A DNA stretch of 64,000 nucleotides, taken from Mesaphorura yosii. Taxonomy: Eukaryota > Arthropoda > Collembola > Poduromorpha > Tullbergiidae. The DNA is taken from NCBI GenBank assembly GCA_009869945.1, contig WIXG01000040.1, positions 124,001 through 188,000 of the forward strand, given 5' to 3'. The notes under the pieces were generated by a model. It was given only the letters and a program-made list of their open reading frames with translations, was not told where the DNA came from and searched no databases. Positions 22,816 to 34,800 of this stretch are shown piece by piece. How positions within the stretch are numbered: the first letter of the stretch is position 1; every line of letters starts with the position of its first letter. The translations under genes were made by a program, and so were the position numbers.

Positions 22816-25458
22816 GGTCTCCCTTACATGGTAGAAGGCTTGCAGCTTGTGCCTTGTGCTTCATTTCATTAATTTTTTCCACAGTTCGTCGTGTGTATCG
22901 TATCAGTGTTGATTCAAGCCCCATGCAACAAGTACATGATCATCATCGTTGCGATGATACGAAAGAGTTAGAAAGGGTGGATGCTTTAATTTTAGGTAGC
23001 ATTTAGATCCATTAATTTTTTCACCAGACATCTTTTATTCAATGATCAACAAAGCTTGCAGCTTGCAGGATTCCTGGCGCTTGGCGCAGAGCGTACCGGG
23101 AGCAGTCCTGCCACGGTTTTTTGCAAAGCTTCAATATTTTATATAAAGCAATTGGCATTGGTGCGTTTGCAGTTATAAAATGTGTTCATGCAATGAATTG
23201 GTAGCCAAAGGGTCACACTTTTGAACGAATTACATGCTTTAACGTATCACAGAAGGATTTTGATAGGATAAAAACAAGGTACATGTTTGGTTGGAGTGTG
23301 CTGAAGCTGAACCTACCCATTGCTCATTCTAACTGTTCAAACGACCAAGACCAGAAGAAATTCATTGCAGATTCGACAGAAATTCTGTAGCCTCCTTCTA
23401 AAGCTTAACATTTCAGTCTAGCATACAGCATGACTCTTACCAGTTGACGCACTGTCAACTAAATTCAGAGTACAAGTGTAGTATATTCGTGCTCTCCTCC
23501 TGTGAGTATTGGTAGGAGCGAGGAGCCAGCTCGATCTTGGAACCTCATTCGAATTCGGTTTCAGTGAGTACAACCTCCACGAGAAACTCCAGATTCCACG
23601 CAAGCCCTGGCACCATAGTTGATACAACAAAGCATGGCATCGTGCAAACCCCAACTCAGCTCCATGCTGTACTTTCGAGGCTCCAGACCCACACCCAGAG
23701 CTCAACCCCTTCACTTTGTCTGTTTTCACTATTTTATCCATGCAAATAAGTTCTTCCTCCTTCATTGACAATTTTGCTGTCTTCCACGATGGACGTTGAA
23801 GTTCCGGCGCGGTCCAGTATTTTGCATCGCAGTATTTCTCCAAAGTTGCAATCACGAAATCGGCTTTCATCAGTTCTGGATGCTCTGTAAATTGGGAAAA
23901 TTGAATTCAGAAAATAGTTCCAAAGAAATTCAGTGCTTTATTACCGACCGTGCCGTGCGAAGAGTATCTTCAGAAGAAGTCAGAAGCTCATACCAAGCGA
24001 ACTGCAAATTGTTGGGGTGGTACGGTGTGCTGCCCATTTGTGTCATCCGTTGTCTCCTGGTGTTGGCAAATTTTTGTCGATGGAGTACTATTCGTCCACT
24101 CTTTTGAGTTCATCTGCTGCAAACGAAGTCACGAAGTGTTGCTCAAATCTGTGAAATCAAAAATGTGAAAATGTGATCAGCTTATTCTCGATTTGGAGTG
24201 AATTGGCTCAAGTTGTTTCTCTCTCCGCAATCACACCAGCGGCATCATTAAAATTAAAGAAATGTGATATCGCGCATGGTTGCTCAATAAAGTTTAATCG
24301 AAATCACATTAAGTTTGGCTCATATCATGGGTCTTTCCTGGTGCGCATGCAATGGTAACTTCACGGAAGGTAAAGCATAAACCTCAGAACTGAATCTGAA
24401 TGTTGTCGTGTGCACTTTAGATTTTCGTTTTATTGCACCAAGCACTAGACCTAAATTATTTGCAGGTTCTGTTATTCCTTTCCACGCAAACGTCTTTTCA
24501 TTAATTAATTTTCGTTCCTAGCTAGCTGCTAGCATAGAAATGCAGTGTCACCGTCATATCTGCCCTGCCACCCCATATGAAGTTCTATCTTTACGTAAAT
24601 CATTTGTGGAAAGAATAATTTTCTAGAGCAATTGAATGATTACATGTGTAACAATTCATTCCGCAGCATCATGAAATGAAATTGTTCAAGTCAACACAAT
24701 CTCATAAATGCTGGACTGCACACGTACCACCGCACGCGCTCAAACTAAAAGCTGTTCCAACCCTTAAGGCCTCGTGTGTATACAAACCTATTATAAAGGC
24801 ATTACTGCAATGCAGAATGAAAAGGGTTGAATAAAAATCATTTTTTATAAAATGCATCTCTAATCTGATTCAAACATACCTTTCACTTTCATTTCTTTTA
24901 TATCGCATTGAATTGAGAGCGTGACGATTGAGGTATAAAAAAGGGTTCGTGAGATGCTTGCATGTGAGCGTTTTTTATATCACCTTTATATCAAAACAGC
25001 AGCAGATGCAATGAGTAAACAACAGTGATTTTAAACCGAGGCAGGATTGTAGAAGGGGTTGGCTTCTGTTTAATGATCAATGATGACGCAGCCAATTCAT
25101 TTCCAGCCTTAGCCCACGTTGTATTTTGTTGCCACCCTATTTGCCTATCAAAAAATTAACCCTTTAATAAAATGATTTGAGAATCTTGGGGAGGGGACTA
25201 CCAATTGAATAAACTTGTTGAATGTGTATTTACTGCAAGAAGTGTGTCTCCTGTCAAAATACTTCCATTCAGACCTCTAATGCCTCTAATCTCAAATCTG
25301 AATACAAAAATCCATATCCTAAGGATTGCCTCTTGTCTGCTCAGATACACAATATGCAATACTAAAATTACTAAAATAGGCGTCATACTTTACTTCGGGA
25401 TGTCATTGACCAGCTAGAATAACTACCAGCTACACAACTGAGGAAGTTACCATTCAAT

Positions 25459-26705
25459 TTATGTCTGCAGCTCCATAATTGACGTCCAGTTCAACCACGC
25501 AGGTAATTGGGGCTCCGCGTATGGCTTGCTAGCTTTTTGCTTGCAGCGATTTCGGCCATAGAAGACTTGATTGTCGAGACCACGATATGGATAGGCAATC
25601 CAATTCAATCCAACGCCAATGACCGCTATCTAATCAGAGAAACAAAATATCAGTGACAATTGTTTGGGTCTTAAGCTGCTCAAATGCATTAATTACCTGA
25701 TCTCCGTTCAGTTAAGGGAGTTGCTTTTGACATGCTTCCTGTCATTTTAGGTGTTCAGGAAAGACACTTCTTTGTGAAACGTTCAAAATGCCTAGTTTTC
25801 CACAAAAACGAAAGCAGCCTTCCGATTGGTGAAAAGAGGAGTATTGAGCACTGATGAGCTTTCACTTGCAGTAAATGAACTTTCCTCGAGATTGCGTTGA
25901 AAGTCAGCTTTCTTCCGTACGAAGAGTTTCAAATCTTGGTTTTGATATTTACTAATTACAGCTTCGCCGTTTGAAATTCTGCGATATAAGCATAAAAGGA
26001 GCATGCAACAGTGCATTGCATTCTCAAGGCACGGTACCCTTCGGCTTGTCACTTGTGTATTTATTATAATGCAGAATTGGTATGCATTTACAACGCGCAT
26101 ACGGAAGCAAACCCTTTTTGGGTAAAAAAAAAAGGATGAACAAGTTTTCTGAAAACGGGAAAAATATGAAAGATGGAGCAACTGCCACAACAATGTGAAC
26201 CTGACGCGATGCGATTCTCTAGTTGCACAACAGCCGAATGCTGAATTTGGGAACATCAAACTATCACAATGACATCGACATTGTTCCATGTATCAACAAC
26301 AATGAAATCTTTGATAAACAAATGCAGAATTAAACGCAATAAAATTGTTTACGGGCAAAACTGTTTGTTCCAATACAAAGTGTCAAGGCAAATTATTTCA
26401 AGAAAATGCTTCCGATACATGGCTCCAGGAAAATTGTTCTTGACTAATTATGCCAACGAACTTGTTCCCTAACTATCATGCATACCATGTTGAGGTTATC
26501 AATTCAGTGTAATCATCACATTGAATTTATTACCCCATGAAACAAAATTCTTCATCGTTGTGCCATTCGTGGGAATGAAAACTTCAAACACAAAGACACC
26601 CTGAAGCCTGCTATCGATGAAAGGATCCAAGTCCGTATTCATAGCTGGTGGCTTCGGCTTTAAAAATTCACGAAAGGATCCATTTTGGTTTTCGCGATTA
26701 AATAT
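25459..26705 (-). pseudogene. Possible decayed minus-strand gene fragments
   Basis: Three minus-strand segments read as protein. 26705-26499 includes PFIDSRLQGVFVFEVFIPTN and a stop. 25978-25792 follows TTATATCGCAG and includes SKYQNQDLKLFVRKKADFQR. 25629-25459 follows CTCTGATTAG and includes IAVIGVGLNWIAYPYRGLDN. Between them, short in-frame stretches alternate with stops and shifts. A broken membrane-receptor-type gene would look like this, but no family is recognised and chance openness cannot be excluded. Confidence 0.22.
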
Positions 26706-28168
26706 TTACCGAGTTGGGCTCTTCATTCTAAATTGCGCAACATCAACATCGAGTGGATGGTGGATCAAGTTAAAAGACCCACTTGAATTTCTTTCACAAC
26801 CTTTCCAGTCTTCCCTTTAGTCGGTGGCACGTGCATTATTTACTTATTATAATTGACTTTCGTGACTCCCATTCCAAACAAGATGGACGAAAGACTCCCG
26901 TGGAAGGTTTTGCATTTACTATTCCCGTTCCCGGCAATCATTTTGTGTAAAGTGCTTGCGAGTTGAGGTAAAGTGGTTTACGTGTCTGCCCTGCTCTGCT
27001 AGGAATCGACGCATGATGGACGTGCACATTATTGCGACTTGAATATGGAATTTCGGCTTCAGGCTCCACGTTTTATTTGCTTGTGTCTGGAAACGGAGGG
27101 AGCGAGTTGAGTGAAGGCAATGTAAATACCATTTCCATGTTTCTCTTCAATATTTAATGAAGAACTACTGCATATCGAAGAGTTGTACTCTGAATGGTCG
27201 AATCCCAAGTAGTTGAGCATGGATCGCTTCTAAATCTTGGCAAATAGCACTGGCTTGCGTGTGTGCACTACCAGCGAATCATTCGTGCTGCCCATTACAC
27301 GAAGTAATCAAGAAAGTAACTTTAGAATTTTCAAAATTTATACTCTTCTGCACGAATGAGTGGTTGGCTGTACCCTAGAAGATAAAAAAGAATAGAACCA
27401 AAAGTTGTTTTCCATTGCGTTACGTGGTGATGAATACGATTTCTGTTGGTCCTGGAGTCATCTTTATGATATGAATTCACCCAGAAGACCATACCGAAGC
27501 CATTCGCCGCGACCTTCTGGACTTGGACCTGGGAAGAACATTTTTACTAATGTACATCCTAAATCAGACTATGAATAATTTGTGCCAGCTTCCGTGTCTG
27601 CTAAAGTTGGGCTTATCTAAAGGGAAATCGGGTTCCATCTGCAATAAATGTCATTTTATTGGGCATAGGTTATAATCCTATAGATTTTTCAATTCCATCG
27701 TCAAAATGCCCTCGTTTCATAACAAAAATGACCTCATAAACTTTATACTTTTATGCGCACTTAAATTCAGAGAGCTTCAGTTTCGGACAGCGATCTATGA
27801 TCTTTCGGAATCAATTTGCAATGGGCTGACGAGGGGAATTGAGATTGAGATTGTGCCATGAAGGAAAGGACGGTGAAAGTCGTCTCTTCTATTTGATGAA
27901 TTACAAAATTGTGAACAGGGCTTTGGGAGATGGAAATAATTAATTCGAAAGAAATTAGTAAAGAAGTGCGCGCAGTAATTCAGACTCAAAAGCTCCAAGT
28001 AAGATAAGCCTCAGTCAATTGAAGGGTGACTGTGACTTGTGACTTGGTAGCTTGGATCAGCCCCGACCGGGCTCAACATCAAGCATAATACCTAAATACG
28101 TTCTGATGGCTGCACTTTCTGTAGGCTTAGGTAGATTTGTTCGGAGCGATGAGGGTTATGGCTTTTAA

Positions 28169-28231
28169 CCCGGCATGGCACGACTGGTGAACTACTGCTT
28201 CTAGTAGTACACCGCCGTGCCGGACGCCGGG
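28169..28231. ncRNA. Strong 63-nt hairpin (possible structured RNA or foldback relic)
   Basis: CCCGGC..GGCACG..GGTG.ACTACT pairs with AGTAGT.ACACC.CCGTGCC..GCCGGG around a loop of about 6 nt. The stem has about 25 pairs with a few mismatches, GC-rich in an AT-rich setting. It is shorter than a typical animal pre-miRNA (about 60-80 nt with a longer loop), so it may equally be a small inverted-repeat relic. Confidence 0.35.
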
Positions 28232-30825
28232 TGCTCGTGCTCAGGCTAAAAACAATATCAGGAATAGTTTTGCGCCGTGGAAAGAGTGATGGTCTAAAAT
28301 AGAAACGAAAAGACAAGAACCCATGTAATGATGAGTATGCAAAGATAAAGTCAATGGGTGGGAGATGCCATCCATCTCTGCACTGCACTTTCACTTGGGT
28401 ATTATACTAAAAAGAAAGAAAGCTTTCTCCGGTCTTTGCTGGAGGGTCACGAAGCGCGGGCTCCGCAGACACCAGCAGTTTTACATTCTTCTGAGCTCAA
28501 CGCCACGCCACAGCCACGCAGGTCGGGACGTTCTTTACTTCCAAGCAGGCGAATAAGTTTCCTCAAATCCCAACTTTTTCCCCTGGCTTTGGTTTCTTCT
28601 CTGCGGCACTGCTGTTTTGAGTTCACTCAACTGAAAGAATGTGAAAGTAAATGCAAAGTCCATGCTAATAATAATAATGCCTGCATCGATGCATCGTGAA
28701 TCGCGGTGCACTGGTTACAGTTTATCTTCCCCTATTTTTAAAGCCTCTTATGAATGCAATGTTGCTGTACTGTTGCAGTTGCTGGCTTGCATTTTGCTCT
28801 CAACAAGCTGCACTCTTCGAGAGCTGATGGACCGATGCTTTGTGCTATGTGTCTTGATGCTGTCAGGAGATATTAAGCACAATTCAAAGGGAGAGATCAA
28901 GTGGCAAGTATCAAATTGGGGAAGTGTCCTTGTCTTTAGCGTCTTTTTGCATTGTTCTGCGGAACCTCAGGTCCAATCTTACCATTCCCTTTACGTTACG
29001 CAGGGCGCAGGAAAGTAAATCTCATTGAAGTCGCATTATTATTGCCGTCGGTATTTCCTCTTTTTAAGATAAGTTGTGTCTCTCACTTCATGTTTCATGC
29101 CTGTGTCTTTGAAAATCTTCTTGAAATTGAATCAGAAAAGGTTCTGGAGGAGAAACAACTTTGAAAAGAGAGGAAGAAAGAATTCACACCGTGGCATTGG
29201 AAAGTGCGCTCCTGGTCAACTTCTTCCTAAGCGGAATTCCATCAAAATAATCACGAAACCCTTTTTGCACTTCGCTACCATTGTTTGCGAGTCGAAGAAT
29301 GGACGCGAAATTCTCTCGAAACCCAAATTGTTGTTTTATTCCTTTATCTCGTTCAGAATTTATTTTTATTTAATAAGATCACGTAAAAGCGCGTCGATTC
29401 AAAGTCAAAATTTTTCGAAAACAAAGTCAAAGGCAAAGGAAGAAAATTTCAATCACGAAATGCATTCTTTTTACTCGAGCCAAACTCAAGGGAAACACTT
29501 TCCCTTTGATCTGTGCAAACTACTCGGAGAATAGAATTTCTGTTGGTATTTGACTTGGCCTTCTTGCTCGCTTTTCGCCCGCGCGGTGTTATCATCTCAA
29601 ATAGAAGCACTGTAATACATTTAAAGCGAAGATCAAATGAGATTCCAATCTCATTTGATTTGTCAGTTTGTTCAGAAGTTCAAGTGATACGAGAGACAGT
29701 GTCGTGGCCTTTGATACAGAAATAGATTTCAATCCCAATCTTAATTGAATTTTTACCGGAGGAAGACGATCCGAAGTTCAGGCTGCTTCTTTATAGCGAA
29801 TTGAGAATTGTGAATTGCACGTGGTGGGTGGGTGTCAGTAGTTCGCAAAAGTTTTCCTACAATTGCGGAAAAGCCAGTAACATATTTCGTAGAAGATAAT
29901 TCAAAAGTTGGACAATGAAGAATAAAATGGCTAATAAGTTTCAAAAACACGTGCACGTCTCGTTGTAAGCAAAATAATGAGCAACCCCTTGAATTGTTGA
30001 TGCGGCCCGTTCATCGCATAATTCACTATCTACTTGTGATTGGAGTGATGTATTGATAGTCTGAGAGTAATACACAAAAAGAAAAATGAATGCTACTTAG
30101 GATTCTGATACATATTCTGAATTCCTATTCTCAGCGTAAAAAATCAGCAGGCAGACACTTCTCTATCGCTGCAGAGCATCTCTATTGACGGCATTGTGCA
30201 TTGAGCTCGCAAGCTTCTTGCAAGATGATGGATTCTCTCTTTATTTCGTATTTACTGAGCATGAAATGGGAATGAGTAAAAGAAAGGATCAATTGGATAG
30301 GAATTGGAATTGGAAACGAGTAACAATGCGAGGTTCCGAATCTAAACATATATCTCGATGTTGTTAGACTGGACATCAAGTCATGAATTCCATTTTCCAT
30401 AACCCGAGTCTCTCGTTATTCTTTTCTGATCTAAACCAGGATATTTTCGATAACGAGCAAAGGAAAACCTGCAGCAGTCTCTTGAAGGATTTTTGTAGTG
30501 GTCTTTGGTAAATAATAATATCCTTCTCTTGTTCGATTCCTCTCTTCGTTCTCGTTCTCAATATTTCAAGACGCATATGCAGCAGTCGAAGAAGCGATAT
30601 ATGATCAATTCCTATTTATTTGTGATGACGCAGCCTTGGCCATCACGTTCGCATCGCAGTTCGCCGGGCACTAGTCAAGTTCGGATTTGGACGGAAGATG
30701 CTGTGCTGTAGTCGTACATATTCACAGAAAGTGCATTATTTGTCCCCTTTCTTTCTCCTACCCGTGCTTCAAATGGAATAACAATGTTCTGATGCTGGTC
30801 GAGTCGAGTCCACGCACTAGCTCTA

Positions 30826-31891
30826 CAGTCCGTAACAGAATGATAACGCACCCCCAACATTTGCGATAACCTTTATCCTAAAGGGCTAATTGGCAGGCAA
30901 TTTTTCCTGTAAGTGTGCAATGTTATTACGCACATTCATGGCGAGTTTGGTGCGATATCGACCCACGGTGTCACATGTACGGCCGATTTTCAAAAATCAC
31001 CTGTAACAAAATGATAGTACATGGAACACTGCAAGTGCGATTCCATACTGCCCACTACTGGCAGATTCTTATTCGTATTTTTTTCGTGTACAGCCAGATG
31101 AGAGCTAAATTTTGATACCATACCTTAAGCTTGTCTTGCATACATGGTGAGCGTTCAATCCAAAAACCGTAATTTTGCATTTTACATTCATTTTAATAGG
31201 GAAAACGTAATTTCTGGCCACTTTGGCGACTCTCACACGCACATAAATTTAATTGGGATGCTTTAAATTGGCACACATGTTCCTAAATACATGCGCAATA
31301 CTCGATTCGAAAGGATCGATTGATGCTCCGGCTGCATTTTACTTTAAATGTAGAACTCGGTAAACTCTCTTTAAAACAGTGGGCAAATTGTGTCTTTCTG
31401 GTTTCTAAACGAATGCTACGAAACCATTAAGGGATATATCCCAAAATCGGATATTGCCCATCGTTACTCATATATTTTGGAACACGTACGCCAAATTTGA
31501 GCCTCCCAAGCCAATTAGCATGGGCATGACAGTGGCCAGAAATGACGTTTGCCCTTATTAAAATACATGTAAAATGCTAAAATATGGTTTTTACCTTGTA
31601 TACTCACAATGCTTGCAGGACAAACATAGTGCTCGGTGTCAAAATTTAGCCCTCATGAAAAAAAATATTGGCAAGCATTTGCCAATCCAGGGCAGCACAT
31701 AATCCCCCCTGCGCTGTTATTTTGTTAGTCGATTATCGAATTTTGGCTTTAACTTTTGCACTGTGAGTCGATATCGTACCAAACTCGCCATAAATAAGCG
31801 CAACGGCATGGCATACTTGCAGGGGAAATGGCCCTTTTGGAAAGAAGTTACCTCAAAATTTGGGGGTGCGTTATCATTCTGTTACGGACTG
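30826..31891. mobile_element. 1,066-bp palindromic foldback element with Tc1/mariner-like termini
   Basis: The terminal inverted repeat reads CAGTCCGTAACAGAATGATA and continues ACGCACCCCCA, flanked on both sides by TA (30824-30825 and 31892-31893), the target duplication of Tc1/mariner elements. The similarity runs through the whole length: GGCGAGTTTGGTGCGATATCGAC (left, about 30939) matches its inverted copy near 31784, and AATTTCTGGCCACT (about 31210) matches near 31540. The centre is near 31358. No transposase frame is present, so it is a non-autonomous foldback that would rely on a Tc1/mariner transposase elsewhere. Small mismatches between the arms suggest moderate age. Confidence 0.88.
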
Positions 31892-31893
31892 TA

Positions 31894-34800
31894 CAATAAC
31901 AATGTCTACTGAACTTTGGCAATACTGAATAATTTATATATAAAAATAAAAGTTTTCCATTACAATGTATGATTTGCTTCAATTCTCCACTTTCCTGGTC
32001 TTGCTATGCTAGGCCTCATGGCTGAGCTACCTTGTCCACAATTGCATCGCATTGAGTATTGACCCCTCCTAACAACTTGATTCTCCTCGTTACTGCCCTT
32101 TCATCCAATTCAAATCTCTAACCACAACACAATCGAGCTTCATATTGAAGAGATGGAAATTCACCGCGTAACGTACAGCGTTACAGTAAGAGTGGTAAAG
32201 ATAGCGAAAGAAAATTCGGCATGAAAAAGAAATCGAAATGATTTCTCTGATAAAAAAACGAATGCTTGACCATTTGTCTGGGACTTCAGGGAATATGCAT
32301 TAGGCAATAATATTTTACTTTATACGTTGGTTTGGCCTGTGATTATTGCTGCTGTTGAAGATGCTGTTTGGGGCAGGAGAAAGGGGAAAGAGTCAGAGTC
32401 CGAGTCAGGTCATTTTCCAAATCCTTTTACTGAAATCTTAGACCTGCCGCATCCTTCGTCTCTGAAGTACTTATCCGTGCGTTGTGCGTCCGTTCGCTGG
32501 ACCCCAACAAGCCTTTCAAATTCAAAGAGTTCGAATCGGATTCCGCTTAGTAATTTTGTGCATGATTGCCACTGCCGCATTGAAAGAAGTTTCTCTTTTC
32601 TTGCGTACTTGTTAGGAATAAGAATTTGTAATGTAATGCCGTGATAATATTTGTTTGTTATTGTCCGTGTACAATTCACCACGATTCGGTTCCTTTCAAT
32701 TTTCTCAGACATTCACACGCGGCACCACGCATCGCACCGAGGCTCAGTGCAACGCAAAATGTATTGAACGTATGATTATCGCTTTCAACTCAACTACAGC
32801 AATGGGAATATTTTCAAGTCCCTTGAAGATTATTTTCACATTCAGGAAGAAAGGGCAGAGAAAAGCTTTCGCGCGCGGTCGTGAAAGAAGGCAGGAGTAA
32901 GTTGAGCCGACTTTGAATGCAATTGCAATTGCATATTAGGATTCGTGTAATATCTTCCCTTTCCGTCCGGGCAAGTGCGGAGGCACTATCTTTGCAAAAC
33001 AGACGAATATGGAATACGCAATTCAAGTCTCTTGAAAGAAGTGCGAGCAGCAAGCAAGTGTATCAGCCATGAGCCTGGGAAATTGAGAAAGTGAGAAAGA
33101 AATAACCATTGGAATTGTAAAGAATAAATATCCCTCGCTTACACTTATATCGTATGGCAAGGAAAACAGTTTCCACTTTCTTATTTGTTCTCGAATTCTG
33201 ATGTACTAGCGCGTAGCCATAAAAAAGGGAAGGATTCTAGAATTCGGCACATACAAACTCAGACAAGAAATTTTATTTTGTACGATTTTTGTATAATTTC
33301 TAAAGGTGTCCGGAATGAATTCAGAATCAACTTCAGGTGGGTGTATAAGTCAATCTAGGAGCAAGCCAATGCTTCATAGCGTTATAAACAAAATTTTTAT
33401 CTCGAACCAACTAAGCTAACAAAAGGAACATGCAATTTTGTGATATTCAGAAATTCAGAGTTTCAGGGGTCCTAAACTGAAGCAGGCAGACATCAGATCG
33501 AAAGTCATACCCAGCCATGAGCGGCAAACTCAAGGAAGAGCATTATAAGCACCCCATAAATCTTGAATCGAATTGAGTGAAGTGTAAATGAGCACTGGCT
33601 GCTGCTGCTGGAGGGTGTGAAACGATAAAAACGATGATATACTCGTACTTCAACTTCATTGGAATGAATTGTTCACTTGAGTGAGCCGTATGTGTATGCA
33701 TGTAGTAAGGAGTGTGGTGCTTCTGCCATGGCCAGTGGACCTTGTCGAGGAAGTTTTGCCTGTTTGCCCAGCTTAATTCAACTTTATCTCGTACACGCTG
33801 CATTCTAGCATTCGAGCAGGTCGAATTTTCCATTCTATTTCCATTCCAATTGCATTTTGGCATTTCTCTGATAATGGCAAATGCAATCGTCGACTCGGAG
33901 CGGAGGCATAAGTGGCAGGAAAACACATAAACTTCAAATGATATTACGACACGACTGGCGAGGAGACAACGCACATAAATTGTAATTCAAAATGTATAGC
34001 ATTTAGTCATCTTGTCATCATCCAATTGCTATTGCTACTTCTGCTGCTACTGCGAGGGATCGAATTTGAAATCGAGTAAATGGGCTTCTGTTGCCTCTGC
34101 CGCTGTGGTGTGACATGGAGATAGAGAATTGAGCTGGGCAAAGTGACGAATGATTGTTCTTTTCGTAATAATGCGAATAATGTGTGAAGTTTGTGACTTT
34201 TGTGCGGGAAGGCGGCAGGCAGACTCGATTGAGTGCGTCCGTGTTTATGTACCCAGTGAAGAGAGAGACGAAGGCAGGGCACTGGAGATCGTAAGTAATA
34301 AAAATACGGAAAGGATAATAGGATGATGGTAATGAGACTTTCACAGACTGCGTGTAAATGTAAAAAGAAGTCGTATGAATGAAATAAAAATAAAAATCGA
34401 GAGCCACAGAATAATAATGTGAAGTGGTGGAAGAAGACGGACTTGAAATGTGACTTGGCAGCTGGCAGGGAAAATGAATGTGAAGCAGAACAAGTGCAGC
34501 GGCAGCAACAACGGCGGTGATGGTGGTGGTCTTTCCTGTATTTGAATGCATTCCATCCAAATGTAATCTTTTCGGCTGGGGAAGTGCTAAGGAAAAGAAA
34601 TGACAGCTGTATAATGTAATCTAATGTATTTCTACTGCCACGCTGGAGAAATGTATGAAAGGAAATAAAGTGAAATACATTTACAAGAAGTCTCAAAAGT
34701 GAAAGCTGCACAATTTTGGGAAGAGGAAGAGAAAAGCAGGAATGACGATGGGAGCAATAAAAATTGACATTCAGAAAAAATATTCCAACTTTCTGAACTA

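Larger units (their letters stand above)
22529..30823. other. Gene-poor region with scattered coding-like fragments
   Basis: No complete gene is supported. On the minus strand, 23900-23418 is open with acceptable codons in more than one frame. Fragments at 26705-26499, 25978-25792 and 25629-25459 look coding-like, two of them after acceptor-like CAG/TAG sites. The rest is AT-rich with no RNA gene seen. A compact hairpin lies at 28169-28231. From about 28 kb onward the sequence becomes richer in purine tracts and short AATAAT runs. Confidence 0.45.

Noticed and set aside
27181-27230. GGTCGAATCCC, a tRNA T-loop look-alike
   Set aside because: The flanking bases do not form a 5-bp T stem and no partner acceptor stem lies 60-70 bases upstream.
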